The translations under genes and the position numbers were made by a program. A stretch of 64,000 bases of DNA, taken from the NCBI GenBank assembly GCA_964035545.1, contig OZ037766.1:30968273-31032272 (forward strand), written 5' to 3'. How positions within the stretch are numbered: position 1 is the first letter of the stretch; every line of letters starts with the position of its first letter. This document shows positions 40,183 to 51,600 of the stretch, in pieces. This DNA is from Bugula neritina (lineage: Eukaryota > Bryozoa > Gymnolaemata > Cheilostomatida > Bugulidae). The notes below the pieces were generated by a model. The model did no database searches. It was not told the DNA's origin and was given only the letters and a program-made list of their open reading frames with translations.

Positions 40183-41482
40183 CTAAGTCAAAGTGACTTT
40201 GATAGCTAAAGCAATTACGGTCATTATAATGGAAGGAACAGAGTAAAATATGCTGTAGCCATCATTGCATCTATCAGATGAGTTACAAACGCAAATCGAA
40301 GTAGAAACTTTTGTCCCATTCTCCACGTACTGACAGCCTAACTTTCGGAAATCTGATGGGACGCACCCCCTGCAACAGAAGAGAGTAGCCTTAGAGGCTT
40401 ATGCAGTAAACTCCGTACAGTATCTATAGAATTGAGCAGAGTTATATACGCTAAATTGAACTCATTTTAGTTGTTGCACATATGCCGGCTTGTTAAAACA
40501 TTATAGCAAATCTATAAGCTAGAATTAAATTGCTACAAGATAGCCTTATTAGAAATATTTAAACATGTATTAAATGCATGTGACAAGCACTCTTTATTAG
40601 TATGTGACATGTGCCATTTTTTCTAGCATGTGACATGCATGTGCTCTTTTCTATGCCATGTGACATAAGCCGTTTCTATATATGACATGTGACATAAGCC
40701 GTTTCTATGTCATGTGACATGTGTTCTTTTCTGTTGCATGTGACATATAGGCTCTTTTCTGTTGCATGTGACATATAGGCTCTTTTCTGTTGCATGTGAC
40801 ATATAGGCTACTATAATATAACATACCTTATGACAGAAAATCCAGTGTAGTTTGTTCGATTCATGCAAAGGTCAGTGTCACGTGAGCACGTCATCGTTAA
40901 ATCTCTGCCAAGGTCGGTCTGAGTGTAGCCACAATAATATTCATCTGACTCTTCCTTTAATGAAGAACAGTGAACACACTCTATACCTCTGGTCCCTGGG
41001 TGAACACAACATGGCTGATATTACCTATATATAATTTTAGCCGCAGCCATACTTAAGTACTGTAATTGTGATATTTTGGAGCCGTTACGTGAGTTTCAAA
41101 TAGGATTGACTATAAAAAAGTTGACATAGATTTAATGATTTGAACAACAAAGTTTATATTAGAGTTGTTATAGTGAACAATATATATTAAAGTTGCAAAA
41201 TCAAAAAGAACCACAAGAAAGGAAAAATTATTCTACCTGTTACTGTTATTTTGTATTTTCTCTATTACATGAAAGTTGGATCTTATATAAGCAACTAATG
41301 CATATATTATATATATATATCTTTAATTCCAAGTTATATATATATATATCTATTATTTTATAGTCTTATTTTAGTCTTTAATTAATTTTAGGCATTCAGC
41401 CTAAGTTCCCTATTCACAATAAATACTCACCAACTATGACGCTGCTCAGTAAAAGTATCCAAGTTATAAGATTAGCAGCCAT
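40183..41482 (-). CDS. Ly6-0: GPI-type Ly6/LU-domain protein (minus strand)
   Basis: Minus-strand exons 41431-41482 (signal MAANLITWILLLSSVIV), 40827-40995 and 40183-40369; phases 1 and 2 as in the plus-strand Ly6 genes; 135 aa. The mature part has ten Cys in LU order, from GIECVHC through GCVPSDFRKLGC to SICVCNSSDRCN, ending in the diagnostic Cys-Asn. A hydrophobic C-terminus (SIIMTVIALAIKVTLT) fits a GPI-anchor signal. It is diverged from the six plus-strand genes and lacks their DCDNG motif. Acceptors GCAG|GGGG and CCAG|GGAC were chosen by frame. Function unknown; the fold is that of CD59, uPAR and quiver-like proteins. Confidence 0.8.
40585..40806. repeat. about 28-bp tandem repeat in intron 2 of Ly6-0
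   Basis: Core GCATGTGACATATAGGCTC with spacer TTTTCTGTT, repeated exactly three times at the right end and with degenerate copies leftward (CATGTGACATAAGCCGTTTC). Noncoding. Confidence 0.85.
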
Positions 41483-43141
41483 TTTCAGTACCTTCAGCAC
41501 CACGCAGTCATGTGTCAGCTGATAGTATCCTTTAATTCAGCTTTACGTCTACTTACAGTCTAGAAGTATGTGTCTTGTGTCATATAAAAATACTTTGCGT
41601 CTTATTTTCCTAGTTTCCTCATAGCATCATAAAAATATTTATGATTACTTGTTACTATATAATATCTGTTTGCTTTCTGGTTTCACAATTATATAGAGGG
41701 CCCTTGAAGATTTTGCCAAGGGTACTTATTGCTTGCACTTTGAACTGAGCTGTTGCTGCAATCTTTTTATCACATTGATTATTGTTAAACACGATCTTTC
41801 TAAAATGTGACAAAAAGAGCAAAACTTGAAAAGTTGGTGTTGAAGCATACAGGAACTATGTCTGTGTTATTTGCACTATATAGCTTGGTTGAGTGCTTTA
41901 AATGAAAGGCTATTTTAGTGTGGCTTTACTCAGTTTTGCGTGACCAAAAATTAAAAACCTTGGCTAAGCTTGGCCATAGCATTGTTATACTCTTGCTTTG
42001 CTTTGTTGGGTACCGATATAACTGAGTTGAGACTTTTATTGCATCACACAAAATTTTTTGGTTACTTATATAACTTAGTAATTATTATAAATAAACTATA
42101 ACTATCAACCTGATGGTTCTATTATAGCTAAATCTAACTTACAAAACAATTCTGCTATCAAGTTTGAACAACTCTAGTTGATATAAATAATCTTTATTAT
42201 ATTTACATTATGGTCAGGCAGATATGGTCACACCTTCATAAGCATTTACTTCACTGTATTATATAGGGTCTGATGTTCTAGATGAAATTTATCAACTAAA
42301 GTTGTATCAATAGAATGCATGGATTCTTTTTGTAGCTGATTTAAAAGAATACTATTTTCCACTACTCGGCATGCATGGCACATAACTATATGATTGGTTA
42401 ATAGAAAACTACATTTGTACATCTTTAGCTCATGCTTTGAGACTATGGGCGGGCAACAAAATCACTACATTTAAAAGCTACACGCTACATGCACTATTAT
42501 AGCTTGATTAGAAGCAATAATATTCTTTCTACAACTACCTTCAGCACAAGCACTTTATCTAATAATTGGGCCAGAAAATTTAATTACAATAGATGTGCAC
42601 CACATATTTAATTTTTTACGTCTAGCAATCAGTCTAGTTTTCTACTTTTATCTATTTTACGTTTTTTGCTTACTTGTTTGGTAAATTAAAATTTAACAAG
42701 AAAACATGAATGCATAGAAACTTCACCATTTTGGATGCACTTATATGCTTGATTCAAATGCATGCAAAATTTAAAGCTAAGTAGACTGGCTAAATATTTG
42801 TATATAGTCAAGTAAACTCACTTCGCTACTGCAGCAGGCTTCTATATGAGGGTATTTATAAAAATTGTATTAAAACTGCAAAAATAATATCTGAACAAGC
42901 ACTGTGAAACTATATAGTAAACAATTATTTATTGCTTCTAAAAAGGTTCACAAAAACATTATGAAAAAGTTGGAAGTTCAACATAAATCCGCTAATATTT
43001 TACATAATGCCTCGTGTACAAAAATACAGCTGCATCATCCACCAGCAACTGTTATATTTACTACTGCATTTACTTCAATTATAATAATATTCTTGGTTTA
43101 CATAATCTACAATATGTTTTAACTTATCATGCCTAACTACG

Positions 43142-43300
43142 TAAACTTTCACTTTAAGAGATAAAATTCCTAATTAGAGTGTTACTATTCAATTAACATG
43201 ACCCTGTTATAAATAATGTTAACACGAATCTGCTATGCTACAGTTGTTATTTGAATAGTAACAATCTAATTGAGAATTTTATCTCTAAAAGTGAAGTTTA
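43142..43300. mobile_element. MITE-like inverted-repeat element (about 51-bp arms)
   Basis: Left arm 43142-43192 and right arm 43251-43300 are imperfect reverse complements: both read TAAACTT-CACTTT-AGAGATAAAATT ... GTTACTATTCAA inward. The 58-bp centre is noncoding. Weaker pairing may extend outward to about 43125 and 43318. No clear target duplication. Confidence 0.75.
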
Positions 43301-44333
43301 TGGCAGCGTTATAATGAGATTGTTAGCTCTTAATTATGAGATGCAGAGATAACAAAAGCTTTGCTTTAGACTCTTAAGTAAATACTAGTTAGAAAAGGAG
43401 GAGGCCTAGGATATTCTGTTATCCCCCCCCCCTTCCAAGCAAAAGCTTATGTCTGTATTTTGAGCTAAGAAAAACATAGCAACACTGGCCGCCCACTTAA
43501 ATTGTTGCTTAGAAATAGAGATAGAGCTTGTTTTACACAAGGCAGGGCTGTTCAACAGGCAGTCCTTATAAGGCTGTCTAACAGGTGGTCACGGGGCTGT
43601 CCAACAGGTGGCCCCAGGGCTGTATATTCTGCAAAACAAAGGCATAACGAATAAAATTATTTGGCACACTTGTATGAAATAAATGGAAAAACCACCTTTT
43701 AAATTTCTTATTTATATATGTATGCTAGAAAATGCAGCTGGCAGTAACTATATTAGGACTTCACTTCACTTCACATGTAATGATTCATATAAATTTAGTA
43801 TAAAGTATAATTTAAAGTGTAACAAATGTTGTAGTTTTTAAATTACTTTATACCAAAGCTAAATTTTACAATGTGGCCATAAAATAGCTAACTTTAGTGG
43901 CCTTCATTCTGAAACAGGTTGGCAGGTACCTTTAAATTAGAGCTGAGGTATACACTGTATTTCTAAGCTTCTTCGAATGGATTTTTAATCATTCAATGTT
44001 TGCATGGAAGTGATTGCATCTAATGAAACCACAGCCATAAGTTGATGCAAAGACAATTCAACAAATTTATTGAATAATTTAAGTAATGGAAACTAAACAA
44101 TGTAGTTGCATGGCAGAAGCATAGATCAGCAGAGTATTAGGGTATATAAGTTTACCATCATTCCTAACTTGATAAAATTTTTACTGACTATGAAACAGAA
44201 CATGCTGGCTATTATATAATAGTAATGGTATTTTTGGTGTAAGGCTGTTGGCAGATACACACAACTAGTGTAACAGTCATAATATTTAGTGAAGTGTATA
44301 TAAAAAAACTAGACCGACTTTATTCAGGGCAAT

Positions 44334-44496
44334 CACTGCGTTTCCATGACTGCGCATAATGCGAATGAATACTTAGTACGGATTATTTGTGGTTTGTGGT
44401 TTGCATTACCTTATAGTCGCGGTTTCATCCGATGTAACTGTTTCCATTAGCCGAATGAAAAAATCCATTGCATAATGCGATAATGGAAACGCAGTG
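44334..44496. mobile_element. 163-bp palindromic MITE, ends CACTGCGTTTCCAT
   Basis: Begins CACTGCGTTTCCAT and ends ATGGAAACGCAGTG, a perfect 14-bp terminal inverted repeat, with a further subterminal pair (GCATAATGCG and CATAATGCG). No ORF. The flanks (CAGGGCAAT and TATAAGCAA) show no convincing target duplication. Confidence 0.75.
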
Positions 44497-45038
44497 TATA
44501 AGCAACTGCTAAATTGCTAAACATAAAAGATGTGACCTTGTAGAGGTCAGAGGTCAAACGTGAAGACAATTATTTGCTGCAATTAATAGCACTTAAAATA
44601 TCTTTGACAATTACATTTATTGCAGTAACAAATTATTCACAGCTGAACACAACTTTCAAGAGAGTATATCCATGCATATTGGCTTTATAATAAATTGTAT
44701 CATACCATATTCATTATGCAGATGACATACTATTTTTATATAATTGATCGATTTTTATATGGTGCTGCATCACAGGATGTGATAAATTCTCCAGTTTGAA
44801 GAATATATATTCATACACCCTGTAGTGTACAACAAGCACAGTGTAGAATAAAAATCATAAAGTCAACTTAGTTTCACGCAGCGTAAGGTAAACCTTGTAA
44901 CCAAGTTGAGATAATGCATTAAACTATTTGGATAAAACACAAGCTGCGTCTCATCAATTGCTATAAACATTCTGCATTATCTTAAGCTCATCAAGCTTTC
45001 TTTCGTGGGAACTGGGAACAGCATCAGAACTAAATGTT

Positions 45039-45162
45039 ATTGTCATGGAGACAGGCAAACAAGTTTCTAATCTACCAAACTAACTGTAACAATAATCCCT
45101 AAGATAAATTGATGCAACGGGTAATGGAAATAAAATATAATATCAACAAAAAAGTATAAAAA
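45039..45162 (+). promoter_or_regulatory. Ly6-1 promoter: X-box-type site, FOX-like site and TATA
   Basis: ATTGTCATGGAGAC at 45039-45052 fits the RFX X-box consensus RYYNYY-N2-RRNRAC. GCAAACA follows at once (forkhead-like). TATAAAAA at 45155-45162 is 94 bp before the ATG at 45249. The same order recurs before Ly6-2. Factor binding is inferred from motifs only. Confidence 0.5.
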
Positions 45163-45248
45163 GATGGCAGAGAAATTGGTGCTGCCATTAATTGCTAGGA
45201 AAGTAAGACGTCAGCATTACAGTGTTTTAAGCAAGTACTTAGGAGAAG

Positions 45249-45682
45249 ATGAAGGTGTCTACTACCCTATCTCTACTAGCAGTGATGCTAACAGTTTATA
45301 TTTCAGGTAAGATTTGTTGATGTATTCTCACATGATAAACATTTTTACCGACATAAATTGGTTTAAATTAAAAAATGAGTTCAGCAAGAAGGCAATCATG
45401 AAGCTTGTTCGTTGTTTAAAAAAACTGATATGCATTTTGGTCTTATAAAAATTTGTATATGTAAATAATTACATCTGGTATACATTCGTCTATAATTATA
45501 ATTATTCTAAATTATTCTTCTTTTGTTATTTGAGTTTTTTTACTTACTAGATTATAATCTTGCATATAGACACTGGTATAATTTTATTGCAATAAAAGCT
45601 TTTCATAACAGAAATTTAGGTTGATAACATTGATAATGTATAAATCATAACTTTATTGAAAACTTTATTAAAAAAACCAGTT

Positions 45683-45716
<34 letters not shown>

Positions 45717-46288
45717 TATTTAAATATTATAAGATTGCATGCAAGATATTATAAGTGAAGCATGCTATTGTCTTTCTAGAGGTCAAAGGTTTAGATTGCA
45801 TAGTTTGCTCTACTGGCTCCTCTAACAGTGACTGTGATAATGGTGAGACAAGTTTTGATAAAGTATACAAGACCTCTTGCCCAAGTGGTAACAAATGTGT
45901 AAAATCAACAAGATGGTACAAAGATGGACGAGATACTGAAGTTTTTAGGTAAACCTTTATATTTAATAAAAAATCTGATTTTGTTTCAGCTTCAGAAATT
46001 CCAATACTTGTTCGGTTGAAAAAACTATGGCATTTTTTAAATTTTGCATGTACCATTTTAAGGTTTATTAGTCTGTGCAGATGTTTTTCTTAAAATTAAG
46101 ATTTCTATGTTTATAGAGGGTGTGCAAAAGGATATGATGTTGGATGTGCTGTTGTACAAAGCTATCTTGGATACAAATATGAAGAATGTGTCTGTGATGA
46201 AGACGAGTGTAATACAAGCAGCTCTCTTAGCATCTCCATGTTTGCCCTGATGACATCATCACTTTTTGCAGTCTGGAAAGTTCTGTAA
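45249..46288 (+). CDS. Ly6-1: GPI-type Ly6/LU-domain protein
   Basis: Exons 45249-45306 (signal MKVSTTLSLLAVMLTVYIS), 45780-45948 and 46117-46288; 132 aa. Ten Cys in LU order: LDCIVC, SDCDNG, TSCPSGNKC, then GCAKGYDVGC, ECVCDEDECN. After the terminal Cys-Asn, TSSSLSISMFALMTSSLFAV is a small-residue site plus hydrophobic tail, as for GPI anchoring. So an extracellular, lipid-anchored three-finger protein. AATAAA at 46462-46467 is a probable poly(A) signal. Ligand unknown; CD59-, quiver- or uPAR-type roles cannot be told apart. Confidence 0.85.
45686..45713. repeat. short (TA)n in Ly6-1 intron 1
   Basis: TA run absent from the aligned Ly6-2 intron, so gained or lost after the tandem duplication. 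Confidence 0.85.
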
Positions 46289-46813
46289 ACTCAGTTGTAC
46301 TACTTTGATTACTAGCGATTACATAAGATTTATGTAAAAAGAAAAATTTGTTTGTTTTATAGAACATAGATGATTTCTACAAAATATTTTCTGTAAAAGA
46401 AAATTGTGTCAAGAATTTTGCCATGACTGTCTTTTAGATAAGAAGTGAAAATTTTGACATCAATAAATCTTTTGCTGTTACACGCATTAAGTCTGTATTT
46501 TAAGATGACTACTATTTTCATATAATTGATTGGTTTTTATATGATGCTGCATCACAGGATGTGATAAATTCTTCAATTTGAAGAAACTAGATTAATAGAT
46601 TCTGTAATACTATAAGCACAGTGTAGAATAAAAATAATAAAGTCAACTTCGATTCGTGCAGCATAAGGTAAAGCCTTGTAACCAAGTTGAGATAACGCAT
46701 TACTATTTGGATAAAACACAAGCTATATATTCTTATCAATTTTGAACTTTGAATTCGGCATTATCAAGCTCATAAAGCTTTTTCTCCTTACAACAGCATC
46801 ATAACTAAATGTT

Positions 46814-46941
46814 ATTGTCATGGAGATAGACAAACAAACAAGTTTCTAATCTACCAAACTAGCATTAACCATGATATCTAAAATAAATTGATGCAATAGG
46901 TAATGTAAATAAAATATAATATCAACAATAAAGTATAAAAA
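46814..46941 (+). promoter_or_regulatory. Ly6-2 promoter: degenerate X-box, FOX-like site and TATA
   Basis: ATTGTCATGGAGAT at 46814-46827 misses the X-box consensus only at its last base. ACAAACAAACAAG follows. TATAAAAA at 46934-46941 is 87 bp before the ATG at 47028. Confidence 0.4.
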
Positions 46942-47027
46942 GATGGCAGAGGAATTGGTGCTGCCATTAATTGCAAGGAAAGCAAGAAGTCAGCATTGCA
47001 GTGTTTTAAGCAAGTACTTAAGAGAAG

Positions 47028-48070
47028 ATGAAGGTGTCTATTACCCTGTCTTTACTAGCAGTGATGCTAACAGTTTATCTTTCAGGTAAGATTTTTGTTG
47101 GATTTTTACATGATAAACATTTTTACCGACATAAATTGGTTTAAATTAAAAAAATGAGTTCAGCAAAAAAGCAATCATGAAGCTTGTTTGCTGTTTAAAA
47201 AAGCTGATAGGTATTTTGGTCTTATAAAAATATGTAAATGTAAATAATTACATCTGGTATACATTCATCTAATTATAATCATTCTAAATTATTATTCTTT
47301 TGTTAGTTGAGTTTAAAATATTATATATAAATCCTTTTGAAATTTTACTTACTAGATTATAGTCTTGCATCTAGATACTGCTATAATTTTATTGCAATAA
47401 AAGCTTTTCATGACAGAAATTTAGGTTGATAATATTAATAATGTATACATCATAACTTTATTGAAAAATTGATTAAAAAAACCAGTTTAAATATTAGTAT
47501 TTAAATATTATAAGATTGCATGCAAGATATTATAAGTGAAGCATGATATTGTCTTTCTAGAGGTTAAGGGGTTGGATTGCATAGTTTGCGATACTATAAG
47601 GTCCCCTAACAGTGACTGTGATAATGGTGAGACAAGCTTTGATAAAGTATACAAGACCTCTTGCCCAAGTGGTAACAAATGTGTAAAATCAACAAAATGG
47701 TACAAAGATGGACGAGATACTGAAATTACTAGGTAAACCTTTATATTTAATAAAAAATCGGATTTTGTTTCAACTTTAATAATTTCAACACGTTTTCAGT
47801 TGAAAAAAAACATGGCATTTTTTAAACTTTGCATGTACCATATTAAAGTGCATTATTCTGTGCAGATGCTTTTCTTTAAATTAAGATTTTTATGTTAGAG
47901 GGTGTGCAAAAGGATTCGATGTTGGATGTGCTGTTGTACAAAGCTATCTTGGATACAAACATGAGGAATGTGTCTGTGATGAGGATGAGTGTAATACAAG
48001 CAGCTCTCTTAGCATCTCCATGTTTGCCCTCATGACATCATCACTTTTTGCTGTCTGGAAACTTCTGTAA
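47028..48070 (+). CDS. Ly6-2: GPI-type Ly6/LU-domain protein
   Basis: Exons 47028-47085 (signal MKVSITLSLLAVMLTVYLS), 47561-47732 and 47899-48070; 133 aa. The closest paralogue of Ly6-1, with one extra residue in loop 1 (CDTIRSPNSDC) and few changes elsewhere. Ten Cys and terminal ECN are kept, followed by a hydrophobic GPI-type tail. The intron 2 acceptor is short (TATGTTAG). Complete and probably functional. Confidence 0.85.
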
Positions 48071-49067
48071 ACTCAGTTGTACTACTTTGATTACTATAGA
48101 CATTATACATAAGATTCATGTAAAAAGAAAATTTTGTTCATTTAGAACATAGATAATTACTATAAAATATTGTCTGTAAAAGAATATTGTGTCAAGAATT
48201 TTGCCATGACTGTCTTTTAGATGAGAAGTGAAAATTTTGGCATCAATAAGTCTTTTGCTGCTATATACAAATTTCTTTTTGCTAACAAAATAAAAATGTA
48301 CAAAATTCTTTATGTATAAAGTAATATAATTGATACTTTTTAGCATATTTTCAACAAATATTTTCACAACAAATTAATAATTTCTTTAAGAATTTGTCAA
48401 AACTCTATAGCTTGAAATGTGAAATAATTTCATTTCTAATAAGTTAATTATGAAAAGCAATGGCAGAAACATGCAAAACACATGCACATACTGCTTGTAT
48501 TGTGTTACAAAATGTATAATATATCCAATGAATATATAGAAGCACATTTTCTTAATTAATGGCTCAATTATCAGATACACTCTCTGATCATCCAGGAGTT
48601 TCTATTCAAATACAATTGTAAGATAGAAATGTATATCTCAAAATACAGCCGTTTTATATAAGCTAAAATTTTAGTTTCAAGAACCTAAAGTAACGCTTGA
48701 TGACTTAAAGTTTTACTAAGTCTGTAACTTCAGTTGTACATCTTAAAAACTAATTAAAATTTTATTTAAAATTTGATATCTGCAAGCTCTAGAAAGTCTC
48801 TTACATGGTTATATTTACAGAACTGTTAACACCTGCTAGAGTACACATACCACCACCATAGACATACTCACATATCCACTTTTCCGTACATTTGTAGTGC
48901 ATCGCAAAAACTAAACCCTAGCAGGCAGGTTTAAGGAATAATTTACAATAAGTAGCTCACTCCACTTTATGGCAGAGTCTATATTACTTATTGAATTATT
49001 TACAGCATAAGTTTGCGGTCAGTTTTATATTGGTTGCAGTCAGACCTTTATAAGTTATTAACTGCAG

Positions 49068-49325
49068 AGTATAGACATATAACTACAGAGTATAGACATA
49101 TAACTACAGAGTATAGACATATAACTACAGAGTATAGACATATAACTACAGAGTATAGACATATATAACTACAGAGTATAGACATATATAACTACAGAGT
49201 ATATAGGCATATAACTACAGAGTATAGACATATAACTACAGAGTATAGACATATAACTACAGAGTATATAGGCATATAACTACAGAGTATAGACATATAA
49301 CTACAGAGTATAGACATATAACTCA
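49068..49325. repeat. 21-bp minisatellite ATAACTACAGAGTATAGACAT
   Basis: About a dozen near-perfect copies, some with an added TATA. It abuts the 3' (tail) side of the SINE at 49323-49538, so it may have grown from the SINE tail or flank. Confidence 0.9.
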
Positions 49326-49538
49326 CGCAAGTTTATAGTCGCTATATATCCCTGAGAGAGCCCCTGATAGAAGGGTTTTAGTTATATCGGGTTGAGGACT
49401 TATTAAGATGAGGCACAGGAGCAATTATGACTGGATGCTCTTCCTAACATCACCAATGGCCTTTGTCGGGTTCGAACCCATGATTTCGTATTCACTATAT
49501 AAAGCGAACGCTCTAACCCCTAGACCACAACTGCTCCC
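49323..49538 (-). mobile_element. tRNA-derived SINE, full-length-like copy
   Basis: Minus-strand head GGGAGCAGTTGTGGTCTAGG (49538 downward) resembles a tRNA 5' end with an A box (TGGTCTAGGGG), followed by a perfect B-box core GGGTTCGAACCC at 49468-49479 and then a unique body shared with 38951-39095. A pol III promoter is implied. Not a functional tRNA: the 3' side continues into SINE body. Confidence 0.75.
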
Positions 49539-49978
49539 TAATTATAGACAGATAACTATATACAAGATATAAGCATATATAATTATAGAAAGTAAAGAAT
49601 TAACCTTATTTGACTATATATCTTGGCTTTCAGCTTTAATATACACTTTTCAGATGAGTATGCCAAGCATATTGGCTTTATGATCAAGTTTATGCAATAA
49701 AATTTCTTTCTTATGCGTAGGTTCAAAGTAAGTCATTCACCAGTTAATCACAGAGAAAACATAGAAAATCCTTTATAACTTTGGAGCTCATATACCTTAC
49801 TGCATCACAGTATGTAATAAGTTCTGTAATTTAAATAGAAAAACAGATTCCTAGACTCTTTAGTAACTTAATTTTATGCAGCTTAATTGATAAAACCTGA
49901 AATAAAGCTGTGAATTGTTGTCAATACAAACAAAAACTGTTAGTTTTGTATTAATAAGTAATTTATAAGGCTATATAG

Positions 49979-50094
<116 letters not shown>

Positions 50095-50183
50095 CTTATT
50101 TTTCTATTTGTACCATAATTATCAGTGCTATTGAAACTAGAATTAGCAATATCGACAGAGCAGAGCAGTTGACTGATACGCTG

Positions 50184-50357
50184 TTATCAACAGGTGCCAT
50201 CAGCTTCAAGTTTCAGCTGTTAAGATAATATTATATTTACTTTCACACTGAGTACGTTTGTCACTGGTTCAAAAAATAAACATGAAAATAAATAGTGTTG
50301 TGACCATTTCTATAGAAACATGTAAACAGCTACTCAGCTATGCAAAGTTTATAAAAG
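50184..50357 (+). promoter_or_regulatory. Ly6-3 promoter block: distal element, X-box, FOX site and TATA
   Basis: A distal element (TATCAACAGGTGCCATCAGC, E-box CAGGTG) is also found before Ly6-4, -5 and -6. ATTTCTATAGAAAC at 50306-50319 fits the X-box consensus, and TGTAAACA follows at 50321-50328. TATAAAAG at 50350-50357 is a TATA candidate 137 bp before the ATG at 50494. Confidence 0.5.
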
Positions 50358-50493
50358 GTATTGGATATAAACAAAAGGATTATAACATTTAAGCTTATAA
50401 AAATATCAAATACAATTTTGCTGCTGCCATTAATAACTAGAAGATCAAAAAGTCAACATTTCAGGGCATCAACTGTATAACGATTCAGATAAA

Positions 50494-51600
50494 ATGAAGG
50501 TGCACACAGCGCTGTCTTTACTAGCAGTGATGCTAACAATTCATATTTCAGGTAAGATTGTTGACGGTTTGTTCACATGGTAAGCATATTATTTCTTTAT
50601 TTAAATTTGTTTATCAATAACAAAAGTTATTAGCACAAACAAACAGGCAGCCTTGGAGCTTTGAGTGCAACAGCCGAGCAGTGATTGAATATATTTTTTA
50701 AACAAAGATTTATGAGAACTCTAATTTAATGAGAAAAAGTATCCACAAACATCGTAGAGTCTGTAATATTTCATCTAGCATATGCTACCATGAAACTACT
50801 TTGAATTTTTGTATACTCTTGATTGATGTTAAATTTTTATAACCCTCAAAAAACCTTATTTAATAAATTGCAATCTTGCATCTTGACACCTCAAATTATT
50901 ACGTTATCAGCTTTTTCCAACTAATATTAAATTCAAGGTGATTGTTTATTAGGTAATAAAAACTGTGTTTACTCAACTGTATTTGTGAATCCCTTTAATT
51001 ATTATTAGCTTACATGTTGAGTAACTTTTAGAATTATAAAATGTAAAGGTGCAGTTGTTTTTTAGAAGTTAAAGGGTTGGACTGCGTAGTTTGCACAACT
51101 AACCCAAGTAACAGCGACTGTGATAATGGAGAACTCAGCTTTGATAAAAAGTATAAACAATCCTGTCCTAGTGGTTACAAATGCTCAAAAGCAACGACAT
51201 GGCTAGCAAATTCGCAAGACACTTATGTACAGAGGTAAATATCTATTTTTCTAAAGAAGTATAATTCTCTAACTAATATCAAAGCTCTTTGGTTTTGTGA
51301 GTGAGACTTTCAAGTACTATGCCATATACTAAGGAATGCTGAAATATTTTTTAACTTGTAATTAAACATTCCTATTTTTTGTACAAGATATTTTTATTAA
51401 CCTCGAATAACCTTCTATATTTCAGAGGATGTATTAAAGGGTACAATGATGGATGTACAGTTATAGAAAGTTATCTTGGATACAAACGTGAATTGTGCAT
51501 CTGCAATGAGGATGAGTGTAATGCAAGCAGCTCTCTCAGCATCTCCATGTTTGCCCTGATGACATCATCACTATTTCTTATTGTCTGGAAAGTTTTGTAA
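50494..51600 (+). CDS. Ly6-3: GPI-type Ly6/LU-domain protein
   Basis: Exons 50494-50551 (signal MKVHTALSLLAVMLTIHIS), 51066-51234 and 51426-51600; 133 aa. Ten Cys from LDCVVC and SDCDNG to LCICNEDECN. Differs from Ly6-1/2 in the middle loop (KATTWLANSQDTYVQ), the part that in three-finger proteins usually contacts partners. The GPI-type C-terminus ASSSLSISMFALMTSS is shared. Intact. Confidence 0.85.

Larger units (their letters stand above)
41483..45248. other. intergenic between Ly6-0 and Ly6-1
   Basis: 3.8 kb of mostly unassigned AT-rich DNA. It holds two palindromic MITE-like elements (43142-43300 and 44334-44496) and, near its right end, the promoter block of Ly6-1. Confidence 0.5.
44690..46510 (+). 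repeat. tandem duplication unit 1 (Ly6-1 with flanks)
   Basis: Aligns with 46515-48270, including distal promoter (GCTGCATCACAGGATGTGAT), TATA box, introns and 3' flank. This is the youngest duplication in the Ly6 array judging by intron similarity. Confidence 0.8.
46515..48270 (+). repeat. tandem duplication unit 2 (Ly6-2 with flanks)
   Basis: Partner of 44690-46510, adjacent and in the same orientation. Confidence 0.8.

Noticed and set aside
42904-43122. 72-codon ORF ending in a hydrophobic stretch
   Set aside because: No signal peptide, no splice context, AT-driven composition, no recognisable family.
49068-49325. CRISPR-like array
   Set aside because: Contiguous 21-bp tandem units without spacers, in eukaryotic DNA.
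49468-49538. tRNA gene
   Set aside because: A and B boxes are present, but acceptor-stem pairing is not evident and the sequence continues as a repeated SINE body.
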